Shown here: piece after piece, positions 55,058 through 64,000 of the stretch
Numbering within the stretch: position 1 is the first letter of the stretch
Layout of the letters: every line of letters starts with the position of its first letter
Assembly: GCA_003971905.1 (NCBI GenBank)
Contig: RSEE01000142.1
Coordinates: forward strand, 62,001-126,000
From: Moniliella sp. 'wahieum'
Lineage: Eukaryota > Basidiomycota > Moniliellomycetes > Moniliellales > Moniliellaceae
Direction of reading: 5' to 3'
Length of the DNA: 64,000 nucleotides
Made by a program: the position numbers and the translations under genes
The notes under the pieces: model-generated
Database searches by the model: none
The model's input: the letters and a program-made list of their open reading frames with translations, nothing else
Told to the model about the DNA's origin: nothing

Positions 55058-57895
55058 ATGTCGACGCCTTCCCCCCTCCCCAACCCGTGGCCGAGGCGTG
55101 CGCCCCCCCGCCGCGAGCCTGCCAGTGGTCCAGACCGCGCTGCAGCAAGCTGAGGCGGACCGCGATGTGGCGTTGGCCGAGCCGGCGGAAGCGTGTGCGG
55201 AGCGGGACGTGGCGTGTGCAGAGCGGGACAGTGCGCAGCAGGCGCTCGCGCTCGCCGAAACGCGCGGGCACCAAGCCGCTCACGAAGCGCAGACGCAGTT
55301 GGAACGGATGCAGAAGGCGTATGACCAAGCCAAAGTCGAAGCGCACGATGCGTTGGGTACTCGCGACCATGCACGGGCCGAGCGCGATCTGGCATGGAGC
55401 CGGAGAGACGAGGCGATGGCAGCGCAGCGCGCATTGCAGGACGAATTGCAGAGTGCGCAATGGAAGCGCGACGAGGCGCTCCAGTGGGCCGAGCGCGCCC
55501 GCCAAGACCAAGAGACGCACAAGCACGTCGAAGCACAGCGCCAACGTGACCTAGACCAGCTTCAGCAGTCGCTCCGCCAAGCAAGGAACGATATGGCCCA
55601 GCGGAATGAGGAGCTGGAACGGGTGCGCGCCCAGCACGCCAGTCTCGAAACAGCCCAGCTCCGGACGGTCCAACGTCTTTCCCAGGCCCAGGCCCAAATC
55701 ACGGCCCTGGAGCAAACCCTGGCTGAAATGATGAGCCAAAGGGAGCAAGAGGACCAAACGTGGTCCCGCACGGTCCAGCAGGGGGAAGCGGCGGTACGTC
55801 AAGCGCAACAAGAGCGGGACGAAGCGATGGCCACCGTCGCGCGTCAACGCAAGCAGATGGAGCAAGTGCAACGTGCACTTACCCAGGTCCAGGCCACTCA
55901 CGAGGCGGACCGGGCCACGTGGAACATCCAACTCGCGCACGAAAAGCAGGACAGGGAGCACTTGCAGCACCAGCTCACCCAGCAACGGCACAAGGTACTG
56001 TGGCGCAGGAGGGAAAGAGGTGGAGACCGAGTTGGTTGCCGCGCGCACGGAGCGGGATGAGGCGGTGCAGAAAACGCACGAAGTGCAAGCCGCTGCGGAG
56101 CGAACGTTGAAGAAGACGCAGGAGCAAGGGGAGCAATGGTATGCCCAGCTGGCCAAGGTGGAGAAGGCATGGGAGGAAGCCGTGCGCCTGGGCCAGCACG
56201 CCAAGGGCGAGCGCGACGCTACGCAGAGCCAGCTCCACACCACGCGCGACGAGAACTATCTCAGTGCCAAGCCAGGCTGACCACCGCCGAGGAGGCCAGC
56301 AAGAAGCTTCGCGAGGAGAAGGAAGTGCAGGAGAAGCAATGGAAACGTTCGCTTGCCATCGCGCACGAGGGTCGGCACAAGTGGGCGGTCAAGTTCCGGC
56401 TGAGCGAACAGGGCCGGCAGCAAGGCGAAGAGGAGTTGCTGTCCGCGTTGGACGAACGGGACCAAGCCAAGGCCAGTGCGCAAGCCGCGGAGCACACGCG
56501 CGCCGACACGGAGCGCGTGTTGAACAATGTCATGCAAGCCCGGGAGTTGCTAGCGCAGCAACTGGCCAAGGCTGAAGATGGGTGGGACGAAGCGGTGCGC
56601 AATGCACAGGCCACCTATACCGCCCAACTAGCTCTCTTTCACAGGGCAAGGGACGAAGCAGCTGATGCCAAGAACCAGGTCAATCAGCTTACCCAGCGCA
56701 TTACTCATCTCGAGGCCCAGCTGACCCAGGCCCAGTCCGATCACGCAGTGCTAAAGGGCGAGCGCGATCGCGCCCGGTGCCTCCACCTGGAAGGGCAGGA
56801 CGAGTTGGAGGAGGTGCGGGACCGTTGGGAAGCGGCGCAGCTGGCGTTCGAGTTGGATACCAAGGCAGCCTGGGCCCAGGTCGCATCGGCGGACCAACAT
56901 GCGTCTCGTCTCAAGGAGAAAATTACCAAACTGCAAGACCAAGTCCGGCGGCTGCGCAACCCCGAATCGTACGTGGACGGACCGGATGATGAGGACGGAT
57001 ACCTATGCAAGTTGATTGTCTCCCGGGCCCAGGCGCTGCAGCGAGCGTATGAGTCTGAGGAACGGGCTCAAGAAGCACGTGAGCAATTGGTGGATGCGTT
57101 GGAACGGGCACGTCAGCTGAGGAAGACTTGGAACGGGTAAAGAAGAAGGCGGTGGAGGAGCAAGGTCTGCTGCGTCTCTCTCGTTCCACTGGACATGCCC
57201 CTTCACCTCCGCTGACAGATCCGGTCTGGACCCGTCTGTTGACCACAATGGGCGAGCGAGATGATCTCCGGGCGGCAGTCAAGACCCTTGTGGCTCAGTT
57301 GGATCAGTTGGCAGGGCGAAACGAGGAGAGACAGCAGCAAGGACACGTAGCTGGACACGACCCAGTTCCCGCAACACCTCCTTCTGACGGAGTGAAACTA
57401 GCAGGCCCCCAGGACGAACCAGCAACATGGTCTGTGCTCCTCTCCGAGCTGAACCGGCTGCATCATGAGTTGGACGTGGCGCAGCGGGGTCAGGCCAAGG
57501 TCCAACGGGAGCGCGAGTGGGTGCGCAACAAGAATATGTGGGCGCACCGGCGCCGGCCGACCGGTCTTGTATCTACTAAGGACCGCTTCTGCCCCCCGGG
57601 TCGAGGGCACCGCCTCACACTTTTCTGTTGTTTAATTGGTCCCAACAATGCCTTATCAGCATGGATTCCCGCGAGTTCGAGGCACAAACGAACCCCCACC
57701 GCATGGTGCACGCAGGCTATGAGGGAAATAATAGCGTTTAGACTAGTGTGGTCCAAAGCAGAAGAGAGGGAGCGAGGTTGCGCAACGGAGGAAACCATGA
57801 ACAGCAACGACACGGGGAGGTTATTAGGGCAGACTCATTACAGCGGCTGCCAGAGGGGCATAAGTCATCGGATCGGATCCCATGCCGTCAAGTAA
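55058..57895 (+). CDS. long coiled-coil protein, unknown
   Basis: The ATG at 55058 opens MSTPSPLPNPWPRRAPP. A C7 run then shifts the frame into an almost continuous coiled coil to about 57120: QTALQQAEADRDVALAEPAE, ARAERDLAWSRRDEAMAAQR, QARNDMAQRNEELERVRAQH, ITALEQTLAEMMSQREQEDQ and more, with many ERD/RDEA units. The C-terminal part (DPVWTRLLTTMGERDDLRAA, LLSELNRLHHELDVAQRG) is helical. Frame slips occur near 55995 and 56270-56280. I do not recognise the family; myosin-like, spindle-pole or tip-growth coiled-coil proteins all look like this. The end is uncertain: sense-like sequence fades near 57560, and the open frame closes only 8 bp before the stop of the convergent malic enzyme gene. Confidence 0.65.
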
Positions 57896-57903
57896 AACTC
57901 GGT

Positions 57904-60166
57904 TTACCACTGACCGGGGTCGGCGGGGCGCAGTTCGCGGTAGAGCGGTACCCAGGCACGGTGCCGGGCCAACTTCTCCATTTCCTCGAGCGTGTCGGGC
58001 AAGTCTTCGACCCGAGCCAGCCTTCCTTGGCAGCCAGTGCGACGGCAGCCGAGACCTTCATGCTGACGTTGCGCATGTCGGTCAGGTCGGGCAAGAGGGA
58101 CGCATCCGGGTCCTTGAGCGCCGGGCTGAGCGAAGCAATCGCATCTACCCCGGCGACAATCATGCTGTCGGTCAAGTGCTTTGCCTTGGCCAAGATCACG
58201 CCGCCGCCCAAGCCAGGGAAGCCAAGTGCATTGTTCGATTCGGCCACCGTGTACATCTTGTTCGAGTTGGGGATGGGCACGGGGGGAAGGGGAGCCGGTA
58301 GCGATCAAGGCACGGCCATGCGACCATTCGTTGATCTCGTCCGGCCGGGCTTCGGAGAGACGGGACGGGTTGGAGAGCGGCAGGATGGCGGGGCGCTCGC
58401 AGTGCGCCGACATTTCCCGCACCACAGCCTCGGTGAACGCCCCCCCCTGGCCCGATACGCCAATCAGAACAGTAGGTTTCACTTGCTTGACCACTTCCAG
58501 CAGGGGGAACCCATGCCCCTCTTTGGGCGCGGGCCAGTTGGCCACCTCTTCCTTCTCTCGGGCAAAGGGAACTTGCGCTTCGCGCAGCTCAACCTCGCCC
58601 TTGACCAGCAACCCTTCCCGGTCGATGAGCCACAGCCGCTTGGCAGCCTCTTCCTTACTCAGACCCTGGCGGATGGAAATGGCATCGCGAATTTGGGCTG
58701 CAATGCCGAGGCTGGCAGTGCCCGCGCCAAAGATAATGTACCGCTGGTCCTTAAGCGTCGACTTGGTCACCTTGACCGCCGACAAGACCGCAGCCAGCGT
58801 CACAGCCGCTGTGCCCTGGAGAAAACGAAAACAGGTGAGTCTGGGTTCAGGGGATGGGAATGGGAATGGGAAGGGGGACGTGGCCAGTTCCAACATACCT
58901 GCTCGTCATCCCAAAAGACATTGTACTGCGGCCGGTACTTGAGCAGCAGACGGTGGGCATTTTGGGTGCCAAAGTCCTCGTAGTGAAGCAAAGCGTTGGG
59001 GAAGCAGGTGCTGGCTACGCTGGTGTAATCGTCCATAAAGGCATCGTACTCAGCTCCACGCAGTCGAGGGTTCCGCCAGCCCAGGTACAACGGGTCGGCG
59101 AGCATACTCGCATTGTTGGTGCCGACATCCAGGCCGATACTAAGCATGCGCTGGGTCAAAGCCGCCGCCGACGGCGTAGATGGTGTTCTTGCCAATGGCA
59201 ATGTTAATTCCGCCAACACCTAATCGAAACGGTTAGCAGTCGTGTGGGATGGGTGCTACCAACCAAAAGAGCCGAGGAGAGAAGAGAAGCGGAACACGTA
59301 CCCTGGTCGCCAATGCCCAGAATTCCTTCACTGTCTGTGCACGTCAGCAAATCATAGTCCGGTCAAGTGGCCATAGTGCGTGATGGCGTCCTGGATGTAC
59401 TTGCGTCCGGCGTCGCGGTCGCCACCAGAAGCGTCAATGGCAGCCTTGTACGCCGGGTAGGAGAGGGTAGGAGATGGGTGCCATCGGGGCGGCGGAAGAT
59501 GCGCGAGTAGTTGGTGATCGCAGACCCGACGACGGGGGTGTAAATGATGCGCAGGGTTTCCTTTAGGTTGCGGAACAGCAGCGCATAAAATAGAATCGCA
59601 TTCTGGTCCTTCAACGAGCGCAGAAAGGTGTACTGCATAATGTCACCGTCGTCCTCATTGCCGTACTTGGCGATGCGTTGGCGCAGCTTGAGCTGGTTGT
59701 ACGCCCGGTCCACCTGGGTGGACAGGGTGTGGATGCTGTGGGGCAAAAAGGGGCTGAGACCAAGCGACTCACGCTCGGCCCAACTGTGCGCGGCACCGTA
59801 GTTGCTCATCGGGTCTTCCAGCACCTCGCCCCCGCGCTTGTGGACATACAACACCGGCAGCGGCGGCGAGCCAGGCGGGTTGCTTGGGTGCACCGTGCGC
59901 TCGGACGAGGAGCCGGGGGCCCCGGCAAGCGCGTGGGGCGCCGGACGCGCACGACGCGACGGACCGTAGGGCTGCTCTTGCTTGGGCGCCGCAGCGCCTG
60001 CCTTGGTGTGCTTGGCCTCGGTCGCATAGCGACGACGATGGGCCGACGGGTCGGCAGCGGTGGTGGAGAGGACACGCCGGGCAGCCACGAAGACGGGAGG
60101 GGGCGCGCGGGCGGTGGTGGCCGCCGCGGCCGCGTGGACGGGGCGTGCGAGGCGCGGGAGCAGCAT
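57904..60166 (-). CDS. MAE1: NAD-malic enzyme, mitochondrial
   Basis: The ATG at 60166 opens an Arg/Ala-rich leader (MLLPRLARPVHAAAAATTAR) typical of a mitochondrial presequence. Next come RIAKYGNEDDGDIMQYTFLR, IIYTPVVGSAITNYSRIFRR (active-site region) and EGILGIGDQGVGG, then ISIGLDVGTNNASMLADPLY and AEYDAFMDDYTSVASTCFPN. An intron of about 105 nt (near 58900) precedes GTAAVTLAAVLSAVKV and the nucleotide-binding YIIFGAGTASLGIAAQI. LPLSNPSRLSEARPDEINEW and FPGLGGGVILAKAKHLTDSM lead to the end, RELRPADPGQW (stop 57904-57906). The enzyme decarboxylates malate to pyruvate. The presequence suggests the mitochondrial NAD form, but cofactor choice is not proven. About five frame slips. Confidence 0.88.
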
Positions 60167-60875
60167 GGGGGGAGGAGGAGGAGGTTGCTGCGCACCGACG
60201 GGAGGACGGCAGATGGGAGTCTGGCAAGAGCGGTCGAGCCACTGGAACGGGGCAACCGGTAAGATCGTAAGAGAGCACAGCACGGCACACATATCCCACG
60301 CCACACTGCCCCCTGCGGCGGCCCTAGCATCGAGCATCTAAAAGGGGGTCGTCAGGTCAAGTGGCGCAGTGCTGCGGCCGAGACGCGAGGCAGGAGGCGA
60401 GTGCGGCGGCCCGGCGGCTGAGCGAGTTCTTCGCCGCCTCGCCGCCCCAAGTTCGCGCTGAGATTTGGGCCTTGGAGCCGTGGGATCGTGGGAGCCATGG
60501 GAGGCCTTGGGGGCTACGTTTGCCGTCTGAACCTCCGCTACCACCTTCCGTCAGTTTCGTTGGCGCTCATCTTGATGGCCACGACGCAATGGAATACATT
60601 TTGTACACAACAGCACAACAGGGGGCAGACACACATCGCAGGCGGCTAGGGCAAGCTAGAGCCCACATGCACACATCGTGTACGCAACGGCAGGCAGATC
60701 AGGCACAAGAAAAAAAAACACAGGCAGCAAACAGGGGGGGGGGTAGGTAGCGATAGATGTAGAGCAAGAGCAAGGCAGTGGGGAGGATAAGGTGGGGGAG
60801 AGCAAGACAGGACCGGCGCCACCCGAACCAACGTCGACATCACCTTGTCCGCATAGGCCCCAGCCTACCACCGGC
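60167..60875. other. intergenic, no clear gene
   Basis: This is the space between the malic enzyme start and the stop of the next minus-strand gene. It includes an A8 run (60711-60718), a G9 run (60736-60744) and no supported gene. Confidence 0.55.
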
Positions 60876-63800
60876 TCAGTCGTCGCGGTGGCCCCGGTGG
60901 AGGTCCTGGCGGCGGCGGTGGGCCGCGAACCCGCGCCCGACTCCCCAAGGGCGACCAGGACGCGGTGGATAGCCCACCGCGTCTCCGCGTGGGTCACGAG
61001 GATCGCGTGGGTCGCGTGGATCACGAGGGTCGCGAGGTCGCGTGGGTCACGAGGGTCGCGTAGGTCGCGTAGGTCGCGTGGGTCGCGCAGGTCACGCCGC
61101 GGCGCATTAGGCACCCAGGGAGGAGGATAATACGGGGGTCCGGGGGGCGGGCCGACCGAGTACGGGGCATGCCAGCGTGCGCGGCTGGATGGGGCGGCAA
61201 GTGCGGTGGTCGGTCTCGCTGCAATCGACGGGCCTCGGCAGCGGCCAAGCCCATCGGTCGCTCGTCCATCGCGGCCATGTTGCTCCGGGGCCCCATGTCG
61301 TCCCGTCGGGGACCAGGAGGGAGCATACGCGGGGGCGGCGGAGGAGGTGGACCGGGTGGGTTGGTCGGCGCGCCGCGTGGGCCCTTGGGAGGGTCAAAGG
61401 CGCCTGAGCCTGGGCCGGGGCGCATTGGCCGAGGACCACCCAAGGGCACGTCAGGTGGTGGCGCCGAGCCAAGTACGGGAGAGATACTGGGCCGAGCAGT
61501 AGGCAAGCCCGCAGACCCGAACGAAGATGATGGGCTCGGCCCGGGCAGGGGGAATGGGCCAGGGGGCGGGGCGGCAGCGCACGGAACGTCGGGGCGGGGG
61601 GAGAACGGACTGGCATGGCTGGAGAGGTCGGCAGAGACAATCCCCCCCGCACACTCGGGGAGGGCGCATGTTGCGCTGCAGCCGAGGGGGAAGCGACGGC
61701 GAGGGGGGACGACGCATCGTAAAAGAAGGGAGCGAATTAAGCGGAGACTTCTTCTTGGGAGGCGCAGGCGAAATCGCACCATCTTCCGAGGCGGGCTCGA
61801 AACGCGACCTCGGCACACGCGACCTGGGGGATGGGAATGGGCACACTGGTTTCAGAGCTCAGCGAAGGGGTCGGAGCCGATGCAGCAAGCGGAGCCTCTT
61901 CGACACCCGACATGGGCTCAGGCTCGGGGGCAGGACGAGGAGGCACGTCTCGTTCGACTGGGTCATCGGCCGCTGCCTGGCGCTTCTGTGCCATACGCTG
62001 CCGGTACGCAGTCAACGACAGCTTGGTCCGTTGGGGTTCTGGATCCGGCACAGGCGCGGGGACAGGACCGGGGGCAGGACCAGGAGCAGGACCAGGACCG
62101 GGAGTAGTAACGGGTGTTGCAGGCCCAGATTCCTGTGGCAATGCCGTGAGAGGAGCCGCAAGAGAGGCACAACCGCATCGCGTGTGGGGGCCGGGGTGGC
62201 AAGCGTAGGTGGGAGCGGAGGCGGACCTGGAGGAGGAACAACGGCCACATGCGAAGTCTCTGCCGACCTGAGCTCGTTCTCATCTTCCTCTTCAGAAAAG
62301 TCAAGCACGCGTCGCTTTTTGGGGACGTGGAGAGAAATCGACTCGCGAGCCCGCTTGTGGTTCATTCGCTCTGACGGAATGTCCCCGTCTTCCTGCCCAG
62401 GACTCTTCCCTCCCGGCTTCCCTCCCGAGATGGGCGCCGGCGAGAGAGAAGGAACCTGCTCTGCTTCTTCGCTCTCCTCAGCGTCATTCTGCTGCGCCTC
62501 CTTCTGCTGCGCTTGCAACTTGGCCGCCCGAGCCCGCTCTCGCGCCTCACGTTTGCGTTTACGGTCACGAGCGCGTTCCCGCTCTCTCCGCTCCTCAATC
62601 TCCTCTTGAGTCAGTTCCTTCTTCCGTCTCCGGACCGGGGACGAGGGGCCTGAGGTTCCACCTCTTGTTCTTGCTCTTGCTCTCGCTGTGGCTCTTGCTT
62701 CCCCTCGTGCCGAGAAACAAGTTTCTCCCCATCCTCTCCACCCGAGGAAGAATGAGACTCCGTGTCGCTTCCAGCCAACTGTTGCAGCATCCGGCGTACC
62801 CGCACAGCTGCTGCCGACTTGCGAGCCTGAAACGCGCTCGGCGCCGGGTCACGCCGCCGAGACCGACGCCGATCGTCACCGGATTCGGACGCGGGCTGCG
62901 TCCTCCTGCCGGAACTGCGACGACGCGAAGCGTCGCTCTCGCCCGAACTGCTCTCGGCCTCCTCCTCCTCTTCCTCATCCGAGTCGGTGTAAGTGCGGGA
63001 ACGGCGGGGCGGGCGCCGTCGGGTGCGACTTTTGGCCTCGCCCTCTTCTTCGCCAAAGTCAAACATGCGAGGCAAGTTCATATCGGTCCGAAGGGCTTTG
63101 CGTTTCCCCCGGGTGCGGGACGAGAAGGTGGAAGCGGCAGCAATGGAGGCCTCGCGGGTAGCAATGTGTTGTTGGTGCATAGCTACTTCCGTTTCATCAG
63201 CTTCCGAGTCCGAAGAAGACAGCGAAGCCTTGATCCGCGTTCCTTGCACCCGCTTCTTGAGCGGTAAGACACTGTGGGTGCATCGATCACCATAGCTTTC
63301 GCCGGTGGCGTATGCGCCAACTTGGGCAACGAAAGAATCGTCTCGTCCGCCGTAGGATCGGTTGGAACCTCATCGTACTCTGGGTCGCTCAGCCCCGATA
63401 GGGGGTCGGTGTCATATGCTTGCTCAGGCGTGGGCGAAGGGACGCGAGAACGCGAACGAGAAGCCGAACGCGAGGTTGGGCCGAAGGCGGAGCCTAGTGT
63501 CTCGGGATCAATTGGGCCCGATGAAGGGACAGGGAAAGAACTGCGGCCCCTGCTGGCACGTCCCTTGCTAGCAAGCCAGCCGCGACGCTGGTCGAGCAAC
63601 GGTCGAAAATCAGGGGGTTTCGGCCGACGCTTTCGATCGTTTCCTGTCGGCAGGTCAGGTGCAGCTGCCAAAGGGTCCACGATTGTTTGCGACAGAACAG
63701 ACGCTGCAGCCGCATCCAGAAGTGGCATGCCTTGTCCCACACGTAGCATCTGGGCTACTGCGCAATCTTGCCTCCGGGCCAGGTTGGACGCTGTCGTCCC

Positions 63801-64000
63801 GCCGCCTGCCGAGGCTCCCACTGCGTTCCCAACACAGGCGCAGAGTGTCGAACCAAGCAAGTCTCGACTCGCTGCATTCATCCGCCGGCTAAGCAATGTG
63901 CCTTCATAAGGGAAGTCCCCCTTCGCCGCCAAGGCTGTGTGCGCAGCGGCGCGCTCTGTAGGGGTCAAAGAGACGCCCATTCCATCGGATGGTGTGAACG
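60876..64000 (-). CDS. probable Set3/MLL5-like chromatin protein, C-terminal part
   Basis: The gene enters from the right edge; its start is probably outside the window. The first part, LSRRMNAASRDLLGSTLCAC followed by DCAVAQMLRVGQGMP, resembles the Cys-rich tail after the SET domain of fungal Set3 proteins. The rest is disordered: SR- and acid-rich stretches (TYTDSDEEEEEEAESSSGES), a Lys/Arg/Glu helix (ERERARDRKRKREARERARA) and KLSLTAYRQRMAQKR. The last recalls KVSLLEYRKRK of MLL5/SETD5. A Pro/Gly-rich part and an Arg-Asp-Pro repeat tail follow, to HRRRQDLHRGHRDD (stop 60876-60878). No SET or PHD domain is inside the window, so the name rests on two weak motifs. Many frame slips. Confidence 0.4.
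60985..61110 (-). repeat. tandem repeat coding for Arg-Asp-Pro units
   Basis: Imperfect 9- to 12-bp units (GGGTCACGAGGGTCGCGT-like on the + strand) repeat about ten times. In two minus-strand frames they encode RDPRD or RDLRD strings near the end of the Set3/MLL5-like protein. Length change by slippage is likely here. Confidence 0.7.

Overview
This 64 kb window looks like nuclear DNA of a fungus, most likely a basidiomycete. It is GC-rich and compact, and its short introns (about 42-105 nt) have GTACGT, GTGAGT or GTATGT donors. Genes have few introns, mostly near the 5' end, which resembles Ustilaginomycotina, but the lineage is an inference. The DEF1, SPA2, PDS5, UBC6 and UTP5 homologues and two intron-bearing tRNA genes fit a fungus. 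Many conserved genes change reading frame within a few bases, often at homopolymers. I read most of these as small indels in the sequence rather than as biology, and gene spans are given across them.

Layout: 1-9 kb is gene-poor, with clusters of short palindromic words, tRNA-Ser(CGA), one doubtful gene and a fossil Ty3/Gypsy fragment. 9-12 kb holds a doubtful coding patch, a CRE-like site array and a MARVEL-type membrane protein gene. 12.8-23 kb carries a TCERG1-like WW/FF protein (-), cohesin factor PDS5 (+), the ER-anchored E2 UBC6 (-) and a LURP-one/tubby-like protein (+). 24-34 kb carries DEF1, two tandem genes built from repeated dynein-light-chain (LC8)-like domains, and ARP2 (all +). 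34-41 kb carries UTP5 and MYG1 (-), a decayed NDUFS1 (complex I 75 kDa) pseudogene and homoserine O-acetyltransferase MET2 (+). 42-49 kb carries a bacterial-type MarR-GNAT fusion (+), two unrelated aldo-keto reductases (-) and tRNA-Ile(AAU) (-). 49-64 kb carries a TilS-like tRNA-modification gene (+), polarisome scaffold SPA2 (-), a long coiled-coil protein (+), NAD-malic enzyme (-) and the C-terminal part of a probable Set3/MLL5-like chromatin protein (-).

The most unusual content is the LC8-repeat pair at 26.8-32.4 kb. Two neighbouring genes each encode about four LC8-like folds in one chain. Phase-1 introns sit at the same place inside three of the repeats. Both proteins carry xQT motifs of the kind LC8 itself binds, so they could be self-binding or partner-binding hubs. 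The bacterial-type MarR-GNAT gene and the NDUFS1 relic are the next most notable.
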